Shown: positions 11,334 through 23,178, counted from the stretch's first letter. The stretch is 64,000 nt of DNA from Adineta ricciae (GCA_905250025.1 CAJNOJ010000230.1:62001-126000), one strand, 5' to 3'. The notes: a model not told the origin generated them from the letters alone. Made by a program: numbers and translations.

Positions 11334-12958
11334 ATGATCTACCTTATAAATCTCTCCGCTTTTCTTCTCATTTCCTCGACGAGTTCACTTATCTGTCCAG
11401 TTTATAATGTTTTCAACAATGAAACTAGTGCACTTATTTCCTGTGATACAAATCTTTCCTCGTGTACATACCTTACAACACAATCAACCGCACGTCGCTG
11501 CTTGGGTATCTATAATTTTGATAGAAACTTTCAAGCCCAAGATCAGCGAATACGTATTCGTCAGTTAGCGACGATTGATGATTTCGAAGCAAAGTATTCG
11601 AATACAACCGACTGTATTCTTAATCTTGACAGGACTGGTAACAACCTGTTCTGTCAATGCAATTCTGATAACTGTACTTTGAAGTGGAGAAGAGCCGAGA
11701 ATTTGTATACAAGAATGTCCTACCATGAAAATGTGTTCAAACACGACGAAGATAACAATTGGTTTCTTCCATTGATAGTCATTGTCTTAGTTATCATCGT
11801 GATTAGTATTATTGTACTGATGAAATACCATGGATTTCATAAATCTAATGAGAAAGATAATCAATCTTTCTCGGCAAATCTTTCGACAGCTTCAACAGAT
11901 ATCTCACATGCCGAAATTGATGAATTTCTCTCATCGAATCCAACATATCAATCGATTATCAGCCATGGAAAAACCAGTATTATATATCGTGCCTGGACAA
12001 CAGACAAAGACAGTTTCCAATACGAGAAAAAACCAGTTGCTGTCAAAGTCTATCACGGTCAGAACTATAGACATATGTTCGAAAATGAAGTACAAATCTT
12101 AAGAATGATTCGCCACTCAACGATTGTGAAGTATGTATACATATACACTCTTGTCTTACTATTTCTTTTTCTATTAGTTTCATCAGTCATGGCTGGCATG
12201 ATTTATCTCCATATATTCTCCTTGAGTATCACGAAATGGGTTCACTTGAGAATTATCTTCGCTCGCATAAGCTACCCTGGTCAACATGTTATTCATTTCT
12301 TGTCTCCCTTGTTGATGCAATTGATTATCTTCATTATGAAGACCTTTCGCCGAATATTTATCTACCAGCAAATCGCATTCGCAAGCCAGTTATTGTCCAT
12401 CGTGATATCAAAAGTTCAAATATTGTAGTTAAGTGCAAACCAGAGCTGAGTTTATGTTTAATCGATTTTGGTTTCGCTAAAATGCTTCCACCTATTCTGA
12501 CGACAAGAGATTTCATTCAAATTGGTACGTATCGATACATGGCACCAGAATTACTGGAACTTGCCATCACACATACCAGCGATGCTCTGTGCAAAGTGGA
12601 TATGTATGCACTGGCACTCGTGCTTTGGGAAATTGTTACTCAATGTGAAGACTATTCGTCAAGTGTCGACTATCAACTTCCCTATTCGGAATATCTTAGC
12701 TTAAATGAAACAAATCAAAACAGAATCATCGAAATACTGCATCGAGTGGTTGTCAGCGAAAAGAAACGACCAGTCATCCACTATACATCTAACGTAAATT
12801 CGGTATGTTGTGTAATGTATGTCTTATCACCGACCGGTAACTTTATTCCTTTTTAGAAAATATCTCAAGTATTGACTCTGATCGAAGATTGTTGGAAACA
12901 CGAACCGGAATCCCGTCTGAATGTTCGACCTGCGCTGTATCGTCTTCGCCGTCTTTAA
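11334..12958 (+). CDS. ACVR2: Activin/TGF-beta type II receptor-like Ser/Thr kinase
   Basis: Exons 11334-12130, 12178-12802, 12857-12958; introns 47 and 54 nt; 507 aa, close to vertebrate ActRII. Signal peptide (1-18), a cysteine-rich three-finger-type ectodomain ending FCQCNSDNCT, one membrane span (about 143-163), then a full kinase domain (about 204-500). Kinase landmarks: VAVKVY with the ATP-binding lysine (about K238), VHRDIKSSN catalytic loop, IDFGFA (DFG), YMAPELLE, DMYALALVLWE, and VVVSEKKRPV, a hallmark of type II activin receptors. The last exon ends EDCWKHEPESRL, like the family's EECWDHDAEARL. The glycine-rich loop is degenerate (HGKTSIIY, one Gly), but all catalytic residues are present. 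It should sit at the plasma membrane, bind a TGF-beta-family ligand and phosphorylate a type I receptor. Confidence 0.9.
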
Positions 12959-13078
12959 TTCAGTCTCATATGGACGTTTTTTTGTTTTTGCTATATTCCT
13001 AGGTCTGGAGAAAATTTTCAAAAAATACAAAAAAGAAAATGAAACACATATGTAATTACATGCATTTCAAACGTCTTT

Positions 13079-14002
13079 CTACACAATAATTAGACCATCA
13101 CCTGGAGCACACGGAGAAAATTTCGATCCGCTGTTCTGCTGATACCACACACGATAGGTGATAAACCAGAAGAATACAGCAAAACAAGCAGCTATTAACT
13201 TATGTAAAATATTGTATAAGTAGAAAACAGTAGATAAAAGCATGAATTCCCAGAGAATAGTTAAAATAGCTAATAGCAAATAGAGAATAGTAATCGGGAT
13301 TGAAAATAATCGAATGCGACTCTGATTAATCGGATTACTATTCATATTTTTATTAGCGTCTTCGATTTTTTTCCAATTCTCATTGTATAATTTCACTTCT
13401 TCATTAATGACAAGAAGTGCATAGAGAAGAAAGTATGTACGTCCATCTTGCCATTGATAACGACTTGTACGACAAAAATGACTCGTAATGCCACGAGTAT
13501 TGATTGGCTTACACATACCCGTTAGAGCTTCGATATGAATGAATAATGACGTGATGATGTACCAAATCGTCGTCGCAATGAATAAGCGGAGTAAATGACG
13601 ACTGATTAAACCGTAATGACCACGCGTATAGATTAAACTCGTTAAGTAAACGAATGGAACTAATAACATGATTGACCATATCCAACCGATTCTCGAAATG
13701 TGTTGATTGAAAATGTTGGTTTTGAAGGATAGAGATGCATTTGATACAACGTGAAAATCTTTTAGAAAGGGCCCGACAAGAATCAGAAAAAAATAAACAA
13801 ATATTTTCAATGTTGGTGGAGCGAATATGATCCGCCGACAAAAGGATAAGGTGACATGTTGAAAAATACGACCAATATCGGATGACAATGATGAGGGAAG
13901 ATCTAATGTTGTTCGCGAAACTTTGCGAACTCGAGGTTGCTGACTTTTCGTTTGGGATGGACGTCGTATTACAGTTGGCTTACTTGGTCGTACTGCGGAC
14001 AT
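13079..14002 (-). CDS. FITM2: FIT-family fat-storage-inducing transmembrane protein
   Basis: Single exon, 307 aa from the ATG at 14002; tail to tail with the activin receptor gene, 120 bp apart. Cytosolic basic N-terminus, then about six hydrophobic spans. FIT-family marks: NIFNQHISRIGWIW after the first span pair, RHLLRLFIATTIWY, a span ending FIHIEALTGMC, and YFLLYALLVINEE, matching the family's FLLTYCALMIVEE. FIT proteins sit in the ER membrane, act as acyl-CoA diphosphatases and are needed for lipid-droplet budding. The region where the family has the conserved SGH catalytic histidine reads WQDGRTYFLL here, so the second histidine appears to be absent (see findings). Confidence 0.8.
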   Translation of the reverse strand: MSAVRPSKPTVIRRPSQTKSQQPRVRKVSRTTLDLPSSLSSDIGRIFQHVTLSFCRRIIFAPPTLKIFVYFFLILVGPFLKDFHVVSNASLSFKTNIFNQHISRIGWIWSIMLLVPFVYLTSLIYTRGHYGLISRHLLRLFIATTIWYIITSLFIHIEALTGMCKPINTRGITSHFCRTSRYQWQDGRTYFLLYALLVINEEVKLYNENWKKIEDANKNMNSNPINQSRIRLFSIPITILYLLLAILTILWEFMLLSTVFYLYNILHKLIAACFAVFFWFITYRVWYQQNSGSKFSPCAPGDGLIIV

Positions 14003-14410
14003 GATGAGAAACGAACAAAAATTCGGCGACACTTGTTGTCGGACGCAATTCGGTAAGATGTTTGTTTATGTGTAATGAGAAGAGAAAAACTAATAATTAT
14101 GTTGTTTTCCTAACATTGTCGAGGTTGTGGATAGAATTACTTGCTCTTGTGTAACAATTCGTTGATCTTTCGATTGTTTCTCGAAGATCAATACGACGTG
14201 CTTGAAATTTGACTGAAGAATATCTTAATTAGTCACCAAGGTCTTCTCAGACCTCGAGATCTATGCGAATAAAATCCATGGAATCGTTTCTCTATCAATC
14301 ACAAATAAACGATATTCGTCCATAGTTTACCTCCTGGATTATCTCTTTTCCTTCTTATGTGGATAACCAGTTATCGTCATATTCGTTTAGTCGTTTTCTT
14401 TCTCACGATC
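14003..14410. other. Intergenic, 408 bp between divergent FITM and DCP1
   Basis: Shared 5' region of two divergent genes. No clear TATA box or repeat seen. Confidence 0.5.
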
Positions 14411-16042
14411 ATGTCAACGATACTTTCATCATCATCATCGACAATTTCCAATCGCTTAACAATTATCGCGAATGACAATGCCGATGAAGAAGATCAATTA
14501 AATCGAATTAATCTTCAAGCATTACAAAATCGTGATCCGTACATTACAAAGATCATCGATCAAGCTCAGCGCGTCTGTGTTTATAAATTTCTTGCTGATA
14601 AACGCGAATGGGTAAATATATGTGAAAAACATGTCGTTACCTTTCCACGACGTGTACTTTTAGGAACGAAAAGATCTCGAAGGCACATTATTTGTCTACG
14701 AAAGGTAAAATCTTGAAAATAAAACATCGTGCGTTCGATTTTTTTTCTTCATATAGGACTTGTGAACCCTACCATGGCTTTGTTATATTAAGTACTGTAT
14801 CACGAGAAACGTTTGTACAAGTGATCAAAGCATCAATGGAATTCAAACATTCGCCTAACTACGAAGCATTTCTTCAGTATAAAGTTGATGTTGGAGGTAC
14901 TTGGATTTGTTTCGATGAACTCTGATGAGTGTGTTCTCGATTAGATATCTATGGCATTTGGTTTATTTCGAAAACCGATTGTCCGCGGGTGACTGAATGT
15001 TTGAAACGGTTGACAATCAAAGCCAAAGAAGTGGAACAACCTAATGATAATTCATCTTTCTCGATCAGTTCCGGCTCATCAGATATATTTTCTCTTCTAA
15101 ACAATGCCAAAGAGAAATTCCAAGAAACAGTCAGTTTAGTTATCCTTACTCATTCGATCTGTTCAACACCTCTTTGTTTATTCGTAGAAACGTAAACAAG
15201 ATTCAGTAGTTATCGATCCAGCAACATCGATGCCAGCCGCACTATTACGTCTATTTTCTACACAGGATGCACCAGCATCGGGAACGAATAATGACGAACG
15301 CGAACAAGAGCTGAAGAAAACGTTGGGAATTGTAGGAAAGCCAGCATTGAGTGTAACCGAACTGGAAAAGAAGCTGTTTCATCCGCCTTCATCAACCATA
15401 GAAACAACGAAATCAATAGTAAATACCCATTCTCCGGATAATATTGTCAAACCTGTACCAATTCTAAATAAAGTAATCAAGAAAAAATGACTGAATCTAC
15501 TATCAATCTGTCTTTTTTCAGGCCGCCGTCCCAGTCCAACCTCATCGGATATCACCGACCACGACTGATTGGACACTCTCAACTCAAAAGCTCAACAACG
15601 GAGTAAGTAATCCAAATCAAAAATAAAATTCTTCATTAAATATAATCGTTAGTTCGATGCTCATTCCAATACTCATGGTCGTCTGATGACACCATCAGAA
15701 TTTCAAACTATTCACCCGATTCAATCACCAGGTACGATGATTTTCACCACAATTCACATCTCTATCCGTTGGTTTTCTTTAGTTCTCATTGCTCCTAGTC
15801 AAATCGCAATCAGTCCACCATCTTATTGTCATTGTCAACATTCATCGAATTCATCAACAGATCGTTTTTCAAAAGATGCACTTCGAAAACTACTAGTCGA
15901 TATGCTTCAAGTAAACATCACTTGTATTGCTCCCTTATTTCATTCTATTCTGTTGTTGATTTAGAATGACGAAGAATTCTTGACTGGACTACACAATGCA
16001 TATGTAGAAAAACAAAATAGTCTTCATCGAATTTTCTCCTGA
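14411..16042 (+). CDS. DCP1: mRNA-decapping enzyme subunit 1
   Basis: Nine exons: 14411-14611, 14664-14704, 14757-14896, 14945-15129, 15188-15472, 15522-15602, 15653-15731, 15783-15910, 15965-16042; introns 48-58 nt; 405 aa. I prefer the ATG at 14411; one at 14357 would add a hydrophobic leader unlikely for a cytosolic protein. The EVH1-type fold starts with NLQALQNRDPYI, continues WERKDLEGTLFVYER across the first two introns, and ends DIYGIWFISKTDC, all diagnostic of DCP1. A Ser-rich low-complexity linker follows. The last about 35 residues, FSKDALRKLLVDMLQ then NDEEFLTGLHNAYV, form the trimerisation domain. DCP1 activates the decapping enzyme DCP2 in P-bodies. The donor at 15130 is the weak GTCAGT, but phase and homology support it. 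Confidence 0.92.
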
Positions 16043-16218
16043 AATCTTTTTCATTTCTTTCCAACTAATATTTCTTTAGTCGTTACCTTCACTATGTTTC
16101 TATGTGTGTTGAATATTCTATATCGATATCTTTTAGTCAAGTGAAACAAATGACAACCATTCCATGTTTTCATCATTCAGAAAGCTCTCTCTCTCTTTCT
16201 TGTTCTTTGTTGTTGTTA

Positions 16219-16224
16219 AATAAA
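16219..16224 (+). promoter_or_regulatory. Polyadenylation signal of DCP1
   Basis: AATAAA about 177 nt past the DCP1 stop, followed by an A run; 41 bp from the stop of the convergent CFAP77 gene. Confidence 0.5.
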
Positions 16225-16264
16225 AAAAAAAGAATCTATGATGCACAAAAACGAAGCAGAGTAA

Positions 16265-17401
16265 TTATGTTTTGACCGTGGTACGTGGAACGTTATAGAT
16301 TCCAGTATGATAAACACCTTGACGAGGTATTGAATCATAAGAATTTGCGCTGAACGCTCGACGACGTTCAGTTTCGGTACGAAATGAATCGACTTGATTT
16401 TCACCCTGTGTAAAGAGAGAACCGTTTGAATCAACAAAAACAAACAGACGGAGTTTTGCCTTACATTAGCAAATTTCGACATTTTCCATAAAGGTTTTGG
16501 TTCAACAGGTATTTTTGCTTGACGAAGAAGTGACGATTTTGTATGATAACTTCCTTTGAAGGCATTCTAAAGAGAATCTCCTTCGATCAAATAAATATTC
16601 GATTGTAGCAAATGTTTACCGCTGCGTCGGCACGTTCTTTTTCCAAGGCGGCTTGTTTATTCTGCATCGTATCCAGCCAGTTGTTCAGAAAACGGTTTTG
16701 TAAAACTTCGGCGATGGGTGTCGACGGTCTATTCTCACAAACACAATCGCAAACGGGTTCAATGAGATTTTTACCTGTTAGCATTACCAAATATCATATC
16801 GTCGTCAAACTTACGTGTTTTCTTCGAATGCGAAACGTCGCGTACGAAAACTTTCTTCTTTATGTCTTGTACTGTTCTATAAATGGATGATAGAACGTAT
16901 AAAGGGCAATGAGACATTAGTTCAACTACGTACCGAAAACGGGACTGATCTTTAGCATTTACCATACCTGCTTCAAGTGCTGCTTTATTTAATGCAGAAT
17001 AGTCACGTACAAACTCAAAATCAGGATTCGAAGAGCGTTCTTTTTCGGGCCCATGACACATGGCTAAATAGTTTTCAAGTAGATCTTCGTTTGTTCGGAT
17101 GTCAATTACCTTCCGGCACTCCGCCGTCGCGTCGTGGATTTGTGATACCATAGGTAAAAGTCCGTGGTGGTAACTTATGACCACGGCGACGACATTTCGC
17201 TAATTCCGGCTACAGAAAAAAATCGCATAGTTGATCGAAATTTGAATCGAATCAACTCACTAAATATTGAAGTTCACTTTGAAGCATAGTATCTCGTTGG
17301 TCACCGCAAAGACCTGTTTTTGTGTATTCATAAGGAGATATATATGGCGAACCTTGACTACTGCTTCGGCTACTTCCACGACGTTCGTATTCGTTGCTCA
17401 T
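16265..17401 (-). CDS. CFAP77: Cilia- and flagella-associated protein 77-like
   Basis: Seven exons on the minus strand: 17261-17401, 17110-17209, 16934-17063, 16815-16876, 16620-16774, 16465-16566, 16265-16405; introns 40-59 nt; 276 aa. The 40-nt intron at 16775-16814 is the shortest I place with confidence. Family-like elements in order: DTMLQSELQYLPEL, PRTFTYGITNPRRDGGVPEA, ALNKAALEAGMV, RPSTPIAEVLQNRFLNNW, YHTKSSLLRQAKIPVEPKP, and a C-terminal GVYHTGIYNV. These match what I recall of CFAP77, a protein of the ciliary doublet microtubule lumen. A ciliated animal with corona and protonephridia would express it. Convergent with DCP1. Confidence 0.78.
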
Positions 17402-17796
17402 GGTGTCTATGAAAAAAAATTAGCGAGTTCAGTATTAAAAATAAATAAAACATCAGTTGATCCATACATTATTGTGATTCAGGTGGCTCGATAAGTAGTT
17501 AATGGTAAGAAACAGAGAATGTTTGCCAAATATGACAAAAACGTTCGAACCATTGCAATGCTCTATTGCTTAGTAACGAACATTATCACCGTCTAGTCTA
17601 CTCTATTCGAAATCAATATATATTATTCGTGTTCAGTATTTACACATCCGGATTTTTAATATAAAACTCGAGATTCTTCTTCAGTTCGAAACTTCGTATA
17701 GATGTCACTAATAGTTCATGCGAGAAAGCGAGTCGGTAGTTTTTAACGAAACGATTCGATTTATTATACAAATACGCACACGGACATGTAAAACGA
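17402..17796. other. Intergenic, 395 bp
   Basis: 5' flank of CFAP77 and 3' flank of the GPCR gene, both on the minus strand. Nothing further seen. Confidence 0.5.
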
Positions 17797-19429
17797 TTAA
17801 AAAGTTGTGATTTCTGTATTAGAATCAGTCATTTTATCGGTTAATGCTGATTGACTTGCTTGTGGATGTAATAGGTTCGTAGAAGGATTAAGCTCTAGAC
17901 TGACTTGATTGCCACATTCAGCTTCCGATAGGTCATAATCTGCATCCGAGAATTCATTGTGAGAAGTAACTCCTGATGTTAGCTGATTCGGATATGAGCT
18001 CGTCGAACTCTTTTTTCTCTGCTTTTTGTTCTTGTATTTTGGTGATGATGAACGACGATTTGTTGATTGATAACTAAATCTATCCTGTTGAGTTGATAAT
18101 GGAACCGATGTGTATTTTTGTTGTTCTTTGCCTTGTTCTTCTCGTGTTTCTGCCTGTTGATCTGGCGATGGATGATATTGATCAACACAGATAAATCCAC
18201 ACGACGGTCGAGTAAATAAACTTCCACAGTTATTACGGAAACTTCGATTTAAAAACGCATATAAGATCGGATTGATCGCTGAATTCAGATAAGCACAAGA
18301 ATTAGCAATAACTTTGAAATAATAGAGAATTCGAGTTTTTTCTTTGAAGATACTCGCTGACATGATGTACAATGTAATTGGCAGCCAACATAAAGAAAAT
18401 GCGAGTGTAACGATGGCCACCATTTTCGTCACTGCTCGACGTTTTTTCGACCATTTGACAACGTTATGCTTCTAAACGTGACCATTAAAACTTTTCATTA
18501 ACAGAACTTTCTTTTTCAACTCACTGTTTTCGGCTTCAGCTTGTTCTCTTTCGAATAAACGTAGTAGAGCAATCGAGCGTAAGACATTATAATAATTGTT
18601 AATGGAATAAAATAATAGATCGTCACAGTGTAGATTCGAAAATATTGTTGAAAATCATCATTACTACGTAAAACACATTCACGATAATTATTATCCGCAT
18701 CAGGTACACCATAGAAGAAATAGAATGGCGAAGCGAAAAGACATGAAGCTAGACAAAGAATATGAGTGAACGAGCATCAAATCAAGTGAATCAATACGAA
18801 CTTAACCAAATAATAATACTAAGTAGAAGTATGTATCGAGGTTTTCTCCATCTCAAGTTTTGAAACGGTCGAACAACATAAATGTATCGATCAATTGTCA
18901 TGGCTACTAATGTCAGAACTGTAACAAGAACGCTGACAAACGAAATGAAATTCATTAGTTTACAGGTTGTTTCGTTGAATGACCTAAACACATCGCTTAC
19001 TGCACTGTTCAATACCAAAGCTACTTACCAGTGTTCCAACGTGTATTGGGCGACTAGCAATGGCATACAGAACGCCAGAAAGACAATGTCCGTAACGGCC
19101 ACTAAAACATTTTTTCGAACAGATCAAAACTTCTTGTTGACAAGTTTGTTTTACTTACAATTCACGATAAAACAATTGGTGACGTTCGTCATCTTTTGAA
19201 ATCGAACAGCTACATATATAACTAAACTATTCCCTATTGATTTTGAACAAGAAGAAAAAAAAGATATTGTGTCTCGTGTGACTGAATCGTATTTACCTAA
19301 AACACCCGCGACAGAAATGATTATCCATGCGCTTGCAAAGATGTATCGTGTATGTAACGATGGTCCATTATGACTTTGAGTTTCATTTTCCGTCAGATAA
19401 CTCTCGTCAGAAACAGCTTGCTCATTCAT
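17797..19429 (-). CDS. Rhodopsin-class peptide GPCR, galanin/kisspeptin/allatostatin-A type
   Basis: Six exons: 19297-19429, 19159-19233, 19029-19101, 18802-18983, 18525-18748, 17797-18471; introns 45-63 nt; 453 aa. Class A landmarks in order: GNSLVIYV (N1.50), NLAVTDIVFLAF (D2.50), a Cys at the start of TM3, DRYIYVVRP (DRY), IIIWL (W4.50), FCM..P in TM2 and CWLP (6.50), then NSAINPILYAFLNRSFR (NPxxY). The TM3-TM4 block is closest to the kisspeptin, galanin and allatostatin-A receptor group, so the ligand is probably an amidated or similar neuropeptide. The long third loop and a Ser/Gln-rich C-tail of about 130 residues could carry arrestin phosphosites. The donor at 18801 is GTTCGT. The ligand is unknown. 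Confidence 0.88.
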
Positions 19430-21207
19430 AGTGGTATACGCAATTGATTAACCATGTTGGATTTAATCTGAAAGAACAAGGTCTTTTTTCATTTAATTCT
19501 TCTCGATTAATAAATTGTGACACATCAAGGAAGTGAGAGTTAAACTAACACATGAAACATGTAAACATCTGTGCTGTGTGCTTGCATTTAACTGGCAAAT
19601 CGAAGTTTTGCTAATTAGATCGCACTTTTTCTTTCGAAGTGGAAAGAAAAATAAAACATACGTCGAGATGTTCGACTCTATTGAAAAGAATGGTTAATTA
19701 TAACACAAGAATGATTTTATTGTTCGTTCTTGGTCGCGCGGCAAACAAAAGTGTTAGACTTCTACATTGTGATCGACGGAAGTACTCGTGAAAAGATAGA
19801 TAGATCCGAGTGAAAGTCAAAAACCATATATTACTTTTGAAGAAAAAAAAATGTGTAAACAGAATGAGTCTTACGACCGTATGTAGGTGTCAACTCTGAA
19901 TGTCGTTTATTTCTTTCTCCTTCTTGTCTATCCCATTATTTGGCATCTTTAAGTACGTGATAAAAATTATTTGCTTTTCCTGATGTTAGCGGTAAAAACA
20001 ACAACAGATCTATCTCATTATCAGACGATTATGCCTACATACATCTTCTCGACGGATAAAACGATTAAATGAATAGGAAAAGACACGGTGCTCGATATTT
20101 CAGTATTCACGACACTAAGAGAATTTATTAAACTGAAAGAGAAAAAAAAGCAACGATCTTTCAAAGAGTAGTCAAACAATCATGTTACGTTATGTTTCAT
20201 AAGAAAAACAAAGCTTATGTTAGAACAAATTTATACTGTTATTGCTGCTTACATATGTTCCATCTGTCAACGCTCAAACTCGTTTTCTTGCTTTTACATA
20301 GCAAAGATAAAAGGCAATATTTTCAATAGCTGTCATATTTTCGATTGAAGGCAAACAACAGAATATATATATGCATACACATGCACACATATAGATATTG
20401 TGACGTCAATATTTCTATGTCTATGCAACTAATACACTTGTTTATTTTTCTAGAAATACTATACTTACCCGAATTCTTTTTCTCGTTTAGGATGAATACA
20501 AAACACTTTTACAGTCCATTCAGTTTCTTTTATATTTTCTCTCCAACACAAAGCTCGACATTCGATAAAGCAAAACACACACACATACACATCATTAGAG
20601 AATAGGTAAATCCGTTATATATATATATAAACCAACACTCGTGACTCTTAACCAAGGCCTTCTAAAAGTACGCATAGATAATTTAAATTCATCTTTAAAA
20701 CATAGAGAGAATCCTCATTCTTGTCGTAATTATATATTTACTCATTAAGATTTTTTTTTTGCCATGTAATGGTGGTACTCTGTTGAATAGGTCTTGTTAT
20801 GCAGGTAGGAGAAATACGATACTTGACATGCGCGAGAGTAATTAGACATACATCTAGCGTTGAAAGAAGAAAATCACCGATGATAATATGAAATTTGAAA
20901 TGGGTTAAGTTACATCTTATTTTCTCTGACTACATGACAGCTCGATGAAAGTATTGGCAAATAAAACGTGACAACGGACATATTGATGTCAAGCAAACAA
21001 AGACAAACATTGTGGATAATAGAGTCATCATTTTCTTTTTCCTGTCCAAAAATATATTACGATAGTTAATTGACCACAAATCGAATCGATTATTTAACAA
21101 TCAACAAGGAACTATCGGTTAGAACGAGTTTGACAAGATATTTATAGCATATAATTTGGAGTTTTCTTCCGCAAACATGTGATGTCTTTTTATCGAACTT
21201 GATTACG

Positions 21208-21223
21208 ATTTCCCTAGGGAAAT
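21208..21223. repeat. Perfect 16-bp palindrome
   Basis: ATTTCCCTAGGGAAAT is its own reverse complement, in the gene-poor interval downstream of the small secreted-peptide gene. Confidence 0.85.
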
Positions 21224-22304
21224 TACTTTTTTCGCTTTCTGATTGATTAGTAGTAAACTATTTTCATTTGCGTGCATCAATCATTAGAACTCGATCTTAT
21301 TGAGATATTACCTGCCAATTAAAACTTTGACAGACAACATTTCTCTATAAATAAAACTCTCTCATCATAACTGGACTTCTCGTCTTCACGGCAAGTGAAT
21401 GTCAATATAAAGGTTTTTTTTTATCGAGATGCTTAGTTTGACATTATGTCAAATGACAAGCAGGTGTTGTCAATCAATCTCTTAAATCGGAGCATAAAAG
21501 TATAAACATCCACCTCATAATCGTATTAATTCAACAAGTCGTTTGATCTGAAGAGAATTTGTTTTTCTCCAAACACGGAAACATCAGGAATTGTAAAATC
21601 TTTATATACTTTTTTTTGCCGCTAATCGATTGAAAATGCACGGATATGTTTATGCAATGAATATTCATTTATGCAAGAGTATTTTTCCATATGTCAACGG
21701 AATGTTCGATATCAGAATTTTAAATAATCGATCTGACTTAGACATAAAATGCACATACGCAATGTTTTGTTTACTCTTCATTATTCAGTAGTGTCAAACT
21801 TGATTTCGTAGATGTTCTTTACCTAATTATCTCTTATGATTGCCGAGAGATCGATAGTTTGTGACTAAACATATACTTTTTAAGAGAATATTCATGAATC
21901 TTTCTGCATGAATTACAATCAATCCTTCATTATTTCATGGTGAATTTAGTAAATATCTATCGAGTTTCTGCTTGATAACATTTCATGAGTTGACCTTTTT
22001 TTTCCCCATATATTTCGACGTTGTTACATTCTCATTCACAAGCAATTCTATTTTGGTAAACAGAGCAAAATAAGTCCAACTGATAATTATCTTTGCTACG
22101 CAGACAATCAGCGCTAACCGAAAGTATCTGCTCGCAAAAGCGATATAGTCTCCAATAACATGGCTTATCAGACAATATAATCGTTTTGGAATAACCAACA
22201 AGAATGTCTGAATGTGAAACACTCCAGACGATCGTCTTACACTTGCTTTCTCTGATTGTCGAAATGAATATCTGACTAGAATGTCTTTTTTTTTGTTCAA
22301 GGAA

Positions 22305-22310
22305 TTTATT
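22305..22310 (-). promoter_or_regulatory. Polyadenylation signal
   Basis: AATAAA on the minus strand 90 nt past the stop codon of the small secreted-peptide gene at 22400. Confidence 0.5.
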
Positions 22311-22399
22311 GAAATGTTGCTTAATATACGTTAAAAATGAAATGTGAAGGAAAACTCTTCAGAATGTCAACAGACATTTCTCGTTGAAAATGGAAATCT

Positions 22400-22730
22400 T
22401 TAATAACGTTCGCGATCACCAAATATCATTTTGCCATTATGACCAATCAATGGTTTAAGACTTGCTTTCTTATAAAGAATATGTGGATGGTAACGCAATG
22501 AAGCTCGTCGATATTGTTGATGATCAGGTTGCTCCTGTTCATTGGAGAGAAATTGACGAACGAAATCAAGATCGTGCAACTCGCTTTCATCATTGTTCGT
22601 TGGTTTTGCTTGAATTTGACAACACATGAGGCAAACTAAATCGAAAGAAGATAAACACGAATCGATTCGGCTAAGTAATCTTACCTGCCAATACAAACAA
22701 ATATTTGATAAAATTGAAAAGTGAACTCAT
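22400..22730 (-). CDS. Small secreted protein, candidate peptide precursor
   Basis: Two exons, 22685-22730 and 22400-22635, over a 49-nt intron; 93 aa. The start exon encodes MSSLFNFIKYLFVLA and continues VCLMCCQIQA, a strong signal peptide with cleavage expected before KPTNND. The mature part (about 68 residues) has no cysteine after the leader, an acidic segment (DESELHDLDF), then RR and KK dibasic pairs in YRRASLRYHPHILYKKASLK and a basic C-terminus. This size and layout fits a neuropeptide or secreted-peptide precursor, but there is no amidation signal (Gly before a dibasic site) and I know no match. Its neighbour is a peptide GPCR 3 kb away, which is suggestive only. Confidence 0.55.
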
Positions 22731-23178
22731 GACTAGTTTCGTAAACGGGTAAGTCTGAAAGAAAGAGTTGACTTTACTTCGGATTTGGATTGATGTGAAA
22801 ATAAGAGATGAGCAAAGAAAATACGATAGTTAAATAAAAGAAAAATAGGGATCTGAGAGAGAAGTCAGAGAACGGAAGAGGCGGAAAGACATGTCAAACT
22901 TGAACATTAACTGATTATTATGATCAGGTTGATGTCGGTGAAGATTTAATTTCATTCTTTTCTTAGCCTTCCGCCTGTTTCCTTGACGAGATCAAATATG
23001 TACTATCGAAATAATTGATGCAGAACATTTCGCATGATATCATATTTTCTTTCTAGAGAAGTCACATGCAAGGGTTTAACTTTCATGCAAATTTTATATT
23101 CTTTGTCTAATCAAGGAAATACCCTCATCCTTGTTTTGAAAGTCATTTTAATCAGCAGTCAGTTGTGTAAGATTCAAC
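22731..23178. other. Intergenic, 448 bp
   Basis: Between divergent small genes; holds their promoters. No other feature seen. Confidence 0.45.

Larger units (their letters stand above)
19430..22399. other. Intergenic, about 3 kb, gene-poor
   Basis: AT-rich with long T and A runs, TA repeats near 20610-20630 and a 16-bp palindrome at 21208-21223. ORFs in it (for example about 20,345-20,605 and 21,983-22,300) are low-complexity and lack good starts. It may hold the GPCR promoter and the 3' UTR of the small secreted-peptide gene (AATAAA on the minus strand at 22305-22310). No RNA gene recognised. Confidence 0.5.

Noticed and set aside
20345..20605. Plus-strand ORF of 86 codons
   Set aside because: Low-complexity, rich in His/Ile/Tyr from TA and CA repeats; no gene-like features.
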